64,000 bases of DNA from Nocardioides abyssi. Its GTDB lineage: Bacteria > Actinomycetota > Actinomycetes > Propionibacteriales > Nocardioidaceae. The notes beneath the pieces are model-generated. The model was not told the DNA's origin. It ran no database searches and saw nothing but the letters and a program-made list of their open reading frames with translations. Both the position numbers and the translations under genes were made by a program. Position 1 is the stretch's first letter. Each line of letters opens with the position of its first letter. Positions 27,388-36,719 of the stretch are shown here, in pieces. The stretch lies in assembly GCF_030412915.1 (NCBI RefSeq), contig NZ_JAUHJR010000001.1, positions 372,001 to 436,000 of the forward strand, read 5' to 3'.

Positions 27388-28872
27388 TCAGGCCATCGCC
27401 CGCCGGTCGTCCCAGGGCGCGGCCTGCTCGAGCTGGCGGGCCAGGCGGAGCAGCAGCCCGTCGTCGCCGAGCCGGCCGACCAGCTGCGCGCCGATCGGCA
27501 GCCCGTCGGGGGTCTGGTGCAGCGGCACGCTCATCGCCGGGCGACCGGTCAGGTTGGCCAGCTGGGTGTAGGGCACCCAGCCGAGGTTCTCCGAGATCAT
27601 CTGGTCGACGATCGGGGTGAACCGCAGCAGCCCGCCGCCGCGCGCGGTCAGCAGCGCCTTCTGCACGAGCGCCACCGGCGCCGGCAGGTCGAACGCGCCG
27701 ATGCGCGGCGGGGGAGTGGCGGTGGTGGGGGTCAGCAGCAGGTCGTGCTCGGCGTGGAACGCCGCCAGGCGGCGTACGTGCTCGTGGCGGCCCTCCACCG
27801 CACGGATGAAGTCGGTCGCGCTGGTAGCGCGGCCCAGGGCCGCCATCACCCGCGTGTCGGGCTCGAAGGAGTCCTCGCCCGCCCCGGTGAGCCGCCGCGC
27901 CTCGTCGACCGCGACCGCGCAGTGGGCGAACCAGGTGGTGAGGAAGTCCTGGGCCAGCTTGGCGTCGTCGACCGGCATCGCGACCTCGACGACCTCGTGG
28001 CCGAGGTCGGTGAGCAGGTCGGCGGCCCGTCGCGCGGCCGCCCGCGCCTCGGGGTGCGCGTCGGGGTTGATCGAGCTGTCGGTGGTCATCCCGATCCGCA
28101 GCCGGCCCGGCGCGCGGTCGAGGCCGGCGGCGAACCCGTCGGCCGGCAGCCCGCCGGGGAGGTACGGCGAGACGTCGCTCGGCCCGGCCAGCACGTCGAG
28201 CATCGCGGCGGTGTCGCGGACGCTGCGGGAGACCACGCCGTCGGTGCCGGTGCCGCCGAGGGACTCCCCGCGGGCGGGACCGGAGGGGAGGAGCCCGCGG
28301 CTGACCTTGAGGCCGAAGAGGCCGCACGCCGAGGCGGGGATGCGGATCGAGCCGCCGCCGTCGCTGGCGGCCGCGCACGGGACGATCCCGGCGGCGACCG
28401 CCGCGGCGCTGCCGCCCGAGGAGCCACCGGGGGTGTGCGCGGTGTCCCAGGGGTTGCGGGTCGGTCCGAAGGCGTGCGGCTCGGTGATGCCCTTCGCGCC
28501 GAACTCCGGGCTGTTGGTCTTGCCGAAGACCACCAGGCCGGCGTCCAGCCAGCGCTGCACGACCGTGGCCGTCTCGGCGGCCGGGTGGTCCTTCAGCGCG
28601 CGGCTGCCGCCGCTGGTCGGCAGCCCGGCGAGGTCCTGGCCGAGGTCCTTGAGCAGGAACGGCACGCCGGCGAACGGCCGGCCGCCGTCGGGCTCGGGGC
28701 CGGTCGGCGCCGGCAGCGCGGCCGGGTCGACGTCGCGGACGATGGCGTTGAGGCGCGGGTTCACCTCCGCCGCGCGGGCGCGGGCCGCGGCCAGCAGCTC
28801 CTCGGGGGTGGTGTCTCCGGAGCGCACCAGGGCGGCCAGCCCGGTGGCGTCGTGGTCGCGGTAGCTCTGCAC
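27388..28872 (-). CDS. Amidase-signature family amidase
   Basis: 494 residues from the GTG at 28872, preferred over the ATG at 28905 because a minus-strand TAGTGT (28885-28880) lies 7 nt before it. Catalytic triad of the amidase-signature family: Lys in FLLKDLG, cis-Ser and nucleophile Ser in PGGSSGGSAAAVAAGIVP. Known members hydrolyse aliphatic or aryl amides, 6-aminohexanoate cyclic dimers or amino-acid amides; the substrate here is unknown. It is inserted on the opposite strand between mazG and eno, interrupting the otherwise co-directional core block. Confidence 0.9.
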   Translation of the reverse strand: MQSYRDHDATGLAALVRSGDTTPEELLAAARARAAEVNPRLNAIVRDVDPAALPAPTGPEPDGGRPFAGVPFLLKDLGQDLAGLPTSGGSRALKDHPAAETATVVQRWLDAGLVVFGKTNSPEFGAKGITEPHAFGPTRNPWDTAHTPGGSSGGSAAAVAAGIVPCAAASDGGGSIRIPASACGLFGLKVSRGLLPSGPARGESLGGTGTDGVVSRSVRDTAAMLDVLAGPSDVSPYLPGGLPADGFAAGLDRAPGRLRIGMTTDSSINPDAHPEARAAARRAADLLTDLGHEVVEVAMPVDDAKLAQDFLTTWFAHCAVAVDEARRLTGAGEDSFEPDTRVMAALGRATSATDFIRAVEGRHEHVRRLAAFHAEHDLLLTPTTATPPPRIGAFDLPAPVALVQKALLTARGGGLLRFTPIVDQMISENLGWVPYTQLANLTGRPAMSVPLHQTPDGLPIGAQLVGRLGDDGLLLRLARQLEQAAPWDDRRAMA

Positions 28873-28879
28873 GCCGCGA

Positions 28880-30239
<1,360 letters not shown>

Positions 30240-30260
30240 TCGTCAGGCAGGCTTGGCCCC

Positions 30261-30848
30261 ATGGCCGACGACCGACGCGACCCCCGCGGGGCACGACGCC
30301 CGCGGGGGCGCACCGGACCGGGTCGGGCGACCCCCGGCGCGGCCCGTGCGGCACGCCTCGCGGCTGGCCGGCCGGCCGACGCACCCGCCCGCCGGCGGCC
30401 GCGGCTGACCGGTCGCGCCGCGGTGCTCGTGCTGGTGCTGGCGGTGCTCGCGGTGTCGTACGCCTCCTCCATGCGCGCCTTCCTGCACCAGCGCTCGGAG
30501 ATCGCCGAGCTCAAGGCGCAGATCGCCGAGCGCAAGGCCGCGATCGACGACCTGGAGCGGGAGAAGAAGCGCTGGCAGGACCCGGCGTTCGTGCAGGCGC
30601 AGGCGCGCGCCCGGCTGCGGTACGTCATGCAGGGGGAGACCCCCTTCGTCGTGCTGCGCGACGGTGAGCCGCTGACCACCGGCGCACGGCTCAGCGACCC
30701 CGACGACCTGCCCGAGCAGGCGCCGCAGGCATGGTGGGTCGACGCGTGGGAGTCGGTCCAGGTGGCCGGCCACCCGCCCAAGGACGAGCCGCCCCCGGCG
30801 GCGGAGATCGACGGAACCACCGAGCAGGACGACGAGGAGACCGAGTGA
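30261..30848 (+). CDS. FtsB/DivIC-family septum formation initiator
   Basis: 195 residues. An Arg/Pro/Ala-rich cytoplasmic N terminus (1-50) precedes one transmembrane helix (AAVLVLVLAVLAVSYASSM, about 54-72), then a coiled coil (SEIAELKAQIAERKAAIDDL, EREKKRWQD), then the conserved ARARLRYVMQGETPFVVL of DivIC/FtsB proteins, and an acidic tail. Role: part of the divisome FtsQ-FtsB-FtsL complex. It sits behind eno as in mycobacteria (Rv1024 position). Stop overlaps the DUF501 start by 4 nt. Confidence 0.9.
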   Translation: MADDRRDPRGARRPRGRTGPGRATPGAARAARLAAGRPADAPARRRPRLTGRAAVLVLVLAVLAVSYASSMRAFLHQRSEIAELKAQIAERKAAIDDLEREKKRWQDPAFVQAQARARLRYVMQGETPFVVLRDGEPLTTGARLSDPDDLPEQAPQAWWVDAWESVQVAGHPPKDEPPPAAEIDGTTEQDDEETE

Positions 30849-31354
30849 TCGAGCCCCGCGACGAGGCGGCCATCGCCTCGCAGCTGGGACGTGAGCCGCG
30901 CGGCATCCACGAGGTCGGGCACCGCTGCCCCTGCGGCAACCCCGACGTCGTGACGACCGAGCCGCGGCTGCCGAACGGGACCCCGTTCCCGACGACGTTC
31001 TACCTGACCTGCCCCCGCGCGGCCTCCCGCATCGGCACCCTCGAGGGCTCCGGCCTGATGAAGGAGATGCAGGACCGGCTCGCGACCGACCCCGCGCTCG
31101 CGGAGCAGTACGCCGACGCGCACACCCGCTACCTCGAGGCCCGTGACGAGATCGGCCGCCAGGCCGGGCTGGACGTCCCCGAGATCGCCGGCATCTCCGC
31201 CGGCGGGATGCCCGACCGGGTCAAGTGCCTGCACGTGCTGGCCGGCCAGGCGCTGGCCCAGGGCCGCGGGGTCAACCCGCTCGGCGACGAGGTGCTCGAC
31301 GCCCTCGGCGAGTGGTGGTCCTCGGGCCCGTGCGTCGAGCCCTCCGATGACTGA
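30845..31354 (+). CDS. DUF501 domain protein
   Basis: 169 residues, GTG start overlapping the FtsB-like gene. The whole protein is one DUF501 domain: GIHEVGHRCPCGNPDVVTTE at the N terminus with a CPCG pair, TFYLTCPRAASRIGTLEGSG in the middle, MPDRVKCLHVLAGQALAQGR near the end. Biochemical role unknown; the gene is almost always found between ftsB and ppx in actinobacteria. The ppx start lies inside its last codons (8-nt overlap). Confidence 0.92.
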   Translation: MIEPRDEAAIASQLGREPRGIHEVGHRCPCGNPDVVTTEPRLPNGTPFPTTFYLTCPRAASRIGTLEGSGLMKEMQDRLATDPALAEQYADAHTRYLEARDEIGRQAGLDVPEIAGISAGGMPDRVKCLHVLAGQALAQGRGVNPLGDEVLDALGEWWSSGPCVEPSDD

Positions 31355-32339
31355 GCGCCCCCGGGCGGTCGAGGAGGGCGCGCAGCGCTCCCGGGCGGTC
31401 GAGGAGGGCGCGCAGCGCCCGTCTCGAGACCTCCCGGGCCCCGTCGCCGCGATCGACTGCGGCACCAACTCGATCCGCCTGCTCGTCTGCGAGACGCCGG
31501 CCGAGCCGCTGGTCCGCGAGATGCGGGTCGTGCGGCTGGGGGAGGGCATCGACGCCACCGGGCGGATGTCGGACGCGGCACTGGAGCGGACGTTCGCCGC
31601 GCTCGACGACTACGCCGCGACCATCCGCGACCACGGCGCCACCCGGGTCCGCCTCTGCGCGACGTCGGCGACCCGCGACGCGGCCAACGCCGAGGTGTTC
31701 ACCGCCGGCGTCCGCGATCGGCTCGGGGTCGAGCCCGACGTGGTGTCCGGTGCCGAGGAGGCCGCGCTGTCGTTCGCCGGCGCCGTCCGCGGGCTGCGCG
31801 ACCAGCCCGGCTGGCCGGTGCTCGTCGTCGACCTCGGCGGCGGCTCCACGGAGCTGGTGCTCGGCGGCCCCGACGGCGTCGCTGCGGGCCACTCGATGGA
31901 CGTCGGCTCGGTGCGCCTCCACGAGCGGCACCTGCACACCGACCCGCCCACCGCCGCGGAGGTCGAGGCCTGCCGCCGCGACGTCGACGCCGCGCTCGAC
32001 GCGTGCCCGGTCGACCCGGCCGAGGCCGCGACCGTGGTCGGCGTCGCCGGAACGATCACCACGGTCGCTGCCGCGGCGCTCGGCCTCACGGCGTACGACG
32101 CCGGCTCGATCAACCAGCAGGTGCTCCCGGTCGCCGACGTCCGCGCCGCGACCGCGCGGCTCGTCGCGATGACCGTGGCCGAGCGGCGGGCGTTGCCGTT
32201 CATGCACCCCGGCCGGGCCGACGTGATCGGCGCCGGCGCGATCGTGCTCGAGCAGGTGGTCGCCCGGGCCGGCGTCGACCGGCTGGTCGTCTCGGAGTCC
32301 GACATCCTCGACGGCATCGCCTGGTCGCTGCTCGACTGA
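31347..32339 (+). CDS. ppx: Exopolyphosphatase / guanosine pentaphosphatase (Ppx/GppA)
   Basis: 330 residues. ASKHA-fold motifs: AIDCGTNSIRLL at about 35-46, ATSATRDAAN, VVDLGGGSTELVLG (about 160), GVAGTITTVAA and the C-terminal SESDILDGIAWSLL. Reaction: removes terminal phosphates from polyphosphate or pppGpp. Odd feature: residues about 6-29 (RAVEEGAQRSRAVEEGAQRP) are encoded by two copies of a dispersed DNA repeat; relatives start just before AIDCGTNS. There is no other ATG or GTG between 31347 and the conserved core, so the repeat seems to be translated. Confidence 0.95.
   Translation: MTERPRAVEEGAQRSRAVEEGAQRPSRDLPGPVAAIDCGTNSIRLLVCETPAEPLVREMRVVRLGEGIDATGRMSDAALERTFAALDDYAATIRDHGATRVRLCATSATRDAANAEVFTAGVRDRLGVEPDVVSGAEEAALSFAGAVRGLRDQPGWPVLVVDLGGGSTELVLGGPDGVAAGHSMDVGSVRLHERHLHTDPPTAAEVEACRRDVDAALDACPVDPAEAATVVGVAGTITTVAAAALGLTAYDAGSINQQVLPVADVRAATARLVAMTVAERRALPFMHPGRADVIGAGAIVLEQVVARAGVDRLVVSESDILDGIAWSLLD
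31366..31437 (+). repeat. Dispersed repeat family inside the 5' end of ppx
   Basis: Two tandem copies of GGTCGAGGAGGGCGCGCAGCGC at 31367 and 31398, then CCGTCTCGAGACCTCCCGGG. The first part matches the repeat at 20761-20780 and 58360-58379; the CTCGAGAC core is kept. In-frame translation gives RAVEEGAQR twice. Confidence 0.85.
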
Positions 32340-32465
32340 GCGCGGGATCCGCCGGGACTGAGCGCCCCCCTGCTGGTCCGCGAGCGGCTGTGGCTGGAGT
32401 GACGCCTGGGGTCGCTCCCCGGCCATTTCTCCCGCTCCGCGGCCGATGCGATGGCCGGGAAGCGT

Positions 32466-32493
32466 GAGCATCCCAAGTTGACTTGGGATGCTC
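32466..32493. terminator. Perfect 13-bp dyad between ppx and the YtxH-like gene
   Basis: GAGCATCCCAAGT (32466-32478) and ACTTGGGATGCTC (32481-32493) are exact inverse complements separated by TG. It lies 127 nt after ppx and 104 nt before the next gene and is less GC-rich than its surroundings. It may be a terminator or a two-fold operator. The rest of the 257-nt gap shows no gene. Confidence 0.55.
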
Positions 32494-32596
32494 CGCACCC
32501 CCTCGAACCCGTTTCGCGGCCGGCGCGACCGGCAACCGGACGAGCACGGGCCGCCGACGACCTCGGTGGCCAGACCGCCACTCCAAGGAGCATCCC

Positions 32597-32851
32597 GTGA
32601 AGAAGCTCATCCTCCTCGCCGGCATCGGCATCGGCTACGTCCTCGGCTCCAAGGCCGGCCGCGAGCGCTACGAGCAGATCCGCACCGGCGCCAAGAAGGT
32701 CGCGGAGAACCCCACCGTCCAGTCGGCCGCCGCCAAGGCGACCGAGCAGGCCGCCGCGGCCGCCGAGACCGCGAAGGACAAGGCGACCGAGGCCGCCTCG
32801 GCGGTGGCCGACAAGGCCCGGCGCGAGGCGTCGATCCAGCCCGCGCCCTGA
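32597..32851 (+). CDS. Small YtxH-like protein
   Basis: 84 residues; GTG with AAGGAG 6 nt upstream. One short hydrophobic segment at the N terminus containing the glycine pattern [20 protein letters not shown], then [20 protein letters not shown], and an Ala/Lys/Glu-rich amphipathic tail ([20 protein letters not shown]). This matches the YtxH/gas-vesicle GvpP-like general-stress family. Probably membrane-attached by the N terminus. Stop overlaps the candidate CTG start of the next gene. Confidence 0.82.
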   Translation: MKKLILLAGIGIGYVLGSKAGRERYEQIRTGAKKVAENPTVQSAAAKATEQAAAAAETAKDKATEAASAVADKARREASIQPAP

Positions 32852-33741
32852 GCGACAACCCGAGCGACACCCCGAGCGACGCCCTGACCGCGGACCCCGG
32901 CGGGCTGCTGCCGCACCCCGCCACCGGCCGGCTGTTCCCCTCGCCGGTGCCGCCCGGCACCGGCTGGCCGGGGGACCCGGCCGACGCGACCACGCCGGTG
33001 GCGACGACACCGGCCGCCGTCCGTCGCCTCGCGCGCGACGCCGGCCTCCATGACGTGGGGGCCGGCGTCAGCGTGTGCCGGGCCTGCCCGCGCCTGGTCA
33101 CCTGGCGCGAGGACGTCGCTCACACCAAGCGGCGCTCGTTCGCCGGCGAGCCCTACTGGGGCCGCCCCATCCCGGGCTTCGGCGCCGAGCACCCGCGGAT
33201 CCTCGTCGTCGGCCTGGCGCCGGCCGCCAACGGCGCCAACCGCACCGGCCGCGTCTTCACCGGCGACCGCTCGGGGGACTGGCTCTTCGCGAGCCTGCAC
33301 CGGGTCGGGCTGGCCACGCAGGGCACCAGCGTCCACGCCGACGACGGGCTCGAGCTCGTCGACACCCGGTTGGTCGCCACCGTCCGCTGCGCCCCGCCGG
33401 CGAACAAGCCGACGCCGGAGGAGCGCGACACCTGCGCCCCGTGGCTGGACCGCGAGGTGGCGCTCGTCGCCGACTCGGTGCGGGTCGTCGTGGCGCTCGG
33501 GTCGTTCGGCTGGGACGCCGCGCTGCGCACCTACCGCCGCGCCGGGCACGTCGTGCCCGTGCCGAAGCCGCGGTTCGGCCACGGCGCCGAGGCGCACCTC
33601 GCGCACCAGGACGGGCCCGGCGTGACCCTGCTCGGGTGCTACCACCCCAGCCAGCAGAACACCTTCACCGGCACCCTCACCGAGCCGATGCTGGATCAGG
33701 TGCTCGGCCGCGCGGCGGCCCTTGCGAGAATGCCCGGGTGA
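32848..33741 (+). CDS. Family 5 uracil-DNA glycosylase (UdgB-like)
   Basis: About 297 residues if started at CTG 32848, which overlaps the previous stop as CTGA. No ATG, GTG or TTG exists in frame until GTG 32947, which would cut the conserved [11 protein letters not shown] segment. Family marks: CRACPRL (two cluster cysteines), [19 protein letters not shown] (family 5 motif, no catalytic Asp), further cysteines in [10 protein letters not shown] and DTCAPW for the 4Fe-4S site, and [18 protein letters not shown]. Reaction: excises uracil and deaminated purines from DNA. Stop overlaps the ACT gene start. Confidence 0.88.
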   Translation: MSDNPSDTPSDALTADPGGLLPHPATGRLFPSPVPPGTGWPGDPADATTPVATTPAAVRRLARDAGLHDVGAGVSVCRACPRLVTWREDVAHTKRRSFAGEPYWGRPIPGFGAEHPRILVVGLAPAANGANRTGRVFTGDRSGDWLFASLHRVGLATQGTSVHADDGLELVDTRLVATVRCAPPANKPTPEERDTCAPWLDREVALVADSVRVVVALGSFGWDAALRTYRRAGHVVPVPKPRFGHGAEAHLAHQDGPGVTLLGCYHPSQQNTFTGTLTEPMLDQVLGRAAALARMPG

Positions 33742-34268
33742 GCACCCCCGCACCTCTCCACGCCGTCACCGTCCTGGGCCACGACCGCCCCGGCATCATC
33801 GCCGAGACCACCGGTCGCCTCGCCGACCTCGGGCTCAACCTCGAGGACTCGACGATGACCCTGCTGCGGGGCCACTTCGCGATGATGCTGCTGTGCGCCG
33901 GCGACGCCGAGGCGTCGGCCATCGAGGCCGCCCTCCAGCCGCTGACCGCCGACGGCACGCTCACCGTCACCGTCCGCGACGTCCCGCAGGAGGACGCGGG
34001 CGCCCCCGCCGGCACCTCGTGGGTGCTGACCGTCCACGGCGGCGACCGCCCCGGGATCGTCTCCTCCGTCGTCGCGCGCGTGGCCGAGGTCGGCGGCAAC
34101 ATCACCGACCTGACCACCCGCCTGGCCGGCGAGCTCTACCTGCTCGTCGCCGAGATCGACCTGCCCGCCGGTGCCGACGTCCCCGCGCTCGAGGCCGCCG
34201 TCACCGCGGCCGCCGCCGACCTCGGTGTCGGTGCGTCCCTGCGCGCCGTGGAGGCCGACGAGCTGTGA
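33738..34268 (+). CDS. Tandem ACT-domain protein (GcvR-like)
   Basis: 176 residues, GTG start overlapping the UDG stop. Two ACT domains: [20 protein letters not shown] (about 9-28) opens the first and [20 protein letters not shown] (about 96-115) the second; both carry the DRPGI ligand-loop motif. No catalytic domain. Resembles the GcvR / glycine cleavage regulatory family and probably senses an amino acid. Partner not evident; the neighbour downstream is def, overlapping by 4 nt. Confidence 0.88.
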   Translation: MSTPAPLHAVTVLGHDRPGIIAETTGRLADLGLNLEDSTMTLLRGHFAMMLLCAGDAEASAIEAALQPLTADGTLTVTVRDVPQEDAGAPAGTSWVLTVHGGDRPGIVSSVVARVAEVGGNITDLTTRLAGELYLLVAEIDLPAGADVPALEAAVTAAAADLGVGASLRAVEADEL

Positions 34269-34822
34269 CGGTCAACGACCACGTCCTCGGCTGGTCGGAG
34301 AGCGACCTCGGCGTCGAGGGGCGGGTGCTCGACGTCGTCCGCGCCCCGGCGACGGTGCTGTCCACCCGCGGCGCCGACGTCGACCCGACCGACCCGGCCA
34401 CCGTACAGCTGGCCGCCGACCTCGTCGCGACCATGCGGGTCAGCCCCGGCTGCGTCGGCCTCGCCGCCAACCAGGTCGGCGTCTCGGCCCGGGTGTTCTG
34501 CGTCGACGTCTCCGAGCACCCCAAGACCCGCGACCACCACGGCACCTTCGTGCTGTGCAACGCCGAGGTCGTGGAGTCCAGCCGCAACGAGAAGGCCCGC
34601 GAGGGCTGCATGAGCGTCCCCGACCTCACCGGTGACGTGAAGCGCGCCTCCCGCGTCGTCGTCCGCGGTCTGCTGCCGGGCACGGGCGAGGAGGTCACGC
34701 TGACCGCCAACGCGTTCGAGGCCCGCGCGCTGCAGCACGAGATCGACCACACCGACGGTCTGCTCTTCCTCGACCGGGTCGCGGGAGCGCACGCGATCCA
34801 CCCGCGCAAGACTTACCTGTGA
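34265..34822 (+). CDS. def: Peptide deformylase
   Basis: 185 residues, GTG start. Motif 1 VGLAANQVG (about 66, GxGLAAxQ form with the first Gly kept as GCVGLAANQ), motif 2 EGCMSVPD (about 113, usual EGCLS with Met instead of Leu), motif 3 QHEIDHTDG (about 157, metal-binding HExxH variant). Removes the N-formyl group of nascent proteins. The Met in motif 2 is seen in some actinobacterial deformylases. The tRNA-Leu-like gene starts 8 nt after the stop. Confidence 0.95.
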   Translation: MTVNDHVLGWSESDLGVEGRVLDVVRAPATVLSTRGADVDPTDPATVQLAADLVATMRVSPGCVGLAANQVGVSARVFCVDVSEHPKTRDHHGTFVLCNAEVVESSRNEKAREGCMSVPDLTGDVKRASRVVVRGLLPGTGEEVTLTANAFEARALQHEIDHTDGLLFLDRVAGAHAIHPRKTYL

Positions 34823-34830
34823 CCGACACG

Positions 34831-34904
34831 GCCCCCGTGTCCCAACTGGCAGAGGAAGCCGCCTTAAAAGCGGCGAGGTGCGGGTTCGAGTCCCGCCGGG
34901 GGCA
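34831..34904 (+). tRNA. tRNA with UAA anticodon (Leu), class I architecture
   Basis: 74 nt. Acceptor GCCCCCG/CGGGGGC (34831-34837, 34897-34903), discriminator A34904. Weak D stem TCC/GGA. Anticodon stem GCCGC/GCGGC around loop CTTAAAA gives anticodon TAA (34865-34867). Variable loop GAGGT only 5 nt. T arm GCGGG/CCCGC around TTCGAGT. CCA not encoded. A leucine tRNA would be expected to have a long class II variable arm, which is missing here. Likely co-transcribed with def. Confidence 0.82.
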
Positions 34905-34969
34905 CCCGACCGGCCCGGCAGCGCCGACGGCTTGACCTCAGGCCGACCTGAAGCGGCAGGCTGGTCGGC

Positions 34970-35647
34970 ATGAGCGAGCACAGCCATCCCGAGCACACCC
35001 GCGAGCAGGACGCCGCCGCGGCCGTCACCGACGGCAGCATGTGGACCGCCGGCTTCTGGGACGAGCGGTACGCCGCCACCGACGCGGTCTGGTCCGGCAA
35101 CCCCAACCAGCGGCTCGTCGAGCAGGTCACCGGCCTCGCGCCCGGCTCCGCCCTCGACGTCGGCTGCGGCGAGGGCGCCGACGCCGTGTGGCTGGCCCGC
35201 CAGGGCTGGCGCGCCACCGGCGTCGACGTCTCCCAGGTCGCCCTCGACCGCGCGGCGGGCCACGCCGCCGAGGCCGGCGTCGAGGTCGAGTGGCGCCTCG
35301 TGGACGTCATCGCCGGCGAGGCGTTCCCGGCGACGTACGACCTGGTCAGCGCGCACTTCCTGCACCCGCCCGCCGACCTGCTCGGCGACGTCGTCCGCCG
35401 CCTGGGCGACGCCGTCGCGCCCGGCGGCACCCTGCTGCACGTGGCCCACGACCCGCGCGACTCCCACGCGCTGCACCGCGACCCCGAGCTCACCCGCCTG
35501 ATGCCGACCCTCGAGCAGGTCGTCGCCCTGCTCGACCCGGCCGTCTGGGACGTGCGGGTGGCCGAGGTCCAGGCGCGCACCCAGCTGCACCAGGGCGAGG
35601 AGAAGACGCTGCACGACACCGTCGTCCGCGCGGTGAAGGTTTCCTGA
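34970..35647 (+). CDS. Class I SAM-dependent methyltransferase
   Basis: 225 residues. Motif I LDVGCGEGADAVWLARQGW (about 61-79), acidic post-I residue in ATGVDVSQVALDRA, motif II-like TYDLVSAHFLHPP, and VAPGGTLLHVAHD. The N-terminal WDERYAATDAVWSGNPNQ is shared with the 63.2-kb methyltransferase, so the two are distant paralogues of the TehB/thiopurine-methyltransferase-like group. Substrate unknown. Cytoplasmic. Preceded by tRNA; ATG without a strong ribosome site. Confidence 0.88.
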   Translation: MSEHSHPEHTREQDAAAAVTDGSMWTAGFWDERYAATDAVWSGNPNQRLVEQVTGLAPGSALDVGCGEGADAVWLARQGWRATGVDVSQVALDRAAGHAAEAGVEVEWRLVDVIAGEAFPATYDLVSAHFLHPPADLLGDVVRRLGDAVAPGGTLLHVAHDPRDSHALHRDPELTRLMPTLEQVVALLDPAVWDVRVAEVQARTQLHQGEEKTLHDTVVRAVKVS

Positions 35648-35687
35648 GAAACCGCCCGTGTCGGGAACGCCCGGCCGCCGCCCGGCG

Positions 35688-35714
35688 TTGACGATGCACA
35701 GGCCCCACTAGGGT
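35688..35714 (+). promoter_or_regulatory. Candidate promoter of the Bax-inhibitor-1 gene
   Basis: TTGACG (35688-35693) and TAGGGT (35709-35714) with a 15-bp spacer, followed by a 37-nt leader with AAGGAGAG before the ATG at 35752. The spacer is short, so the -35 call is tentative. Confidence 0.45.
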
Positions 35715-35751
35715 GGGCCCACCAGACACACGGCCTCCAAGGAGAGACCAC

Positions 35752-36603
35752 ATGCAGAGCAACAACCCGGTGTTCCGTCGCTCGGAGGAGTTCAACCGCG
35801 GCGGCGCGAACGCCTACGGCAACCAGACGTACGCCGGGAACGGTGCCGGCTACGGCTCCGACCCGTCCACCTGGGGCACCGGCACGCCCGGCGCGCCCAC
35901 CACCCCGCAGGCCACCGGCGGCCCGATGACGATCGACTCGGTCGTCCAGAAGACCGCCATCACGCTCGGCACGGTCATCGTCGCGGCGTTCGCCACCTGG
36001 GTGCTCACCCCGGACATCAGCACCGACGCCGACCTGGCCCCGCTGACCAGCGCGGTCATGATCGGCGCGCTCGGTGCCTTCGTGCTGTCGATGGTCAACT
36101 CCTTCAAGCGCGTGATCAGCCCGGCCCTGGTGCTGGCCTTCGCGGTGCTCGAGGGTGTCGCGCTCGGTGGCCTGAGCAAGATGTTCGACGCGCAGTTCGG
36201 CGACGGCATCGTCACGCAGGCCGTGATCGGCACGTTCGCGGCGTTCGCGGGCACGCTCGCGGCGTACAAGTTCTTCAACATCCAGGTCGGCCAGAAGTTC
36301 CGCACGTTCGTCGTCGCGGCCGTCTTCGGCATGATCGCGCTGAGCCTGATGGAGGTCGTGCTCGGCCTGTTCGGCAACGCGCTCGGCTTCTACGGCTTCG
36401 GCGCCATGGGCCTGCTGTTCTCCGTCGCCGGCCTCGTGCTCGGTGTGTTCATGCTGATCCTCGACTTCGACTTCGTCGAGCAGGGTGTCCGCAACGCGAT
36501 CCCCGAGCGCGAGTCGTGGCGTGCGGCGTTCGCGATGACCGTCAGCCTGGTCTGGATCTACACCAACCTGCTGCGTCTGCTGGCGATCTTCAGCCAGGAC
36601 TGA
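35752..36603 (+). CDS. Bax inhibitor-1 / YccA family membrane protein
   Basis: 283 residues. A Gly/Asn/Thr-rich soluble N terminus (1-65) is followed by about seven transmembrane helices (from TAITLGTVIVAAFATWVL to LVWIYTNLLRLLAIF). Actinobacterial BI-1 signature: ALTSAVMIG-like opening, FDFVEQGVRNAIPERESWRA near the end, with acidic residues in MLILDFDFVE at the place of the family's pH-sensing aspartates. Possible role: calcium leak or membrane stress protection. Ends before a strong terminator. Confidence 0.93.
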   Translation: MQSNNPVFRRSEEFNRGGANAYGNQTYAGNGAGYGSDPSTWGTGTPGAPTTPQATGGPMTIDSVVQKTAITLGTVIVAAFATWVLTPDISTDADLAPLTSAVMIGALGAFVLSMVNSFKRVISPALVLAFAVLEGVALGGLSKMFDAQFGDGIVTQAVIGTFAAFAGTLAAYKFFNIQVGQKFRTFVVAAVFGMIALSLMEVVLGLFGNALGFYGFGAMGLLFSVAGLVLGVFMLILDFDFVEQGVRNAIPERESWRAAFAMTVSLVWIYTNLLRLLAIFSQD

Positions 36604-36643
36604 CCCACGGGTCTCCGACCCCCGCAACGGTCGGCGCACCAAG

Positions 36644-36679
36644 CGGACGGCCCCGGACCTCTCGGTCCGGGGCCGTCCG
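36644..36679. terminator. Strong bidirectional terminator hairpin
   Basis: Perfect stem of 15 bp GGACGGCCCCGGACC (36645-36659) and its inverse (36664-36678) with loop TCTC, plus one more C-G pair outside. Located between convergent BI-1 and SGNH genes. Confidence 0.85.
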
Positions 36680-36719
36680 TGGGTCTGCGGGCAGGCGGCA
36701 CGGGGCAGGCGTCGCGGGG

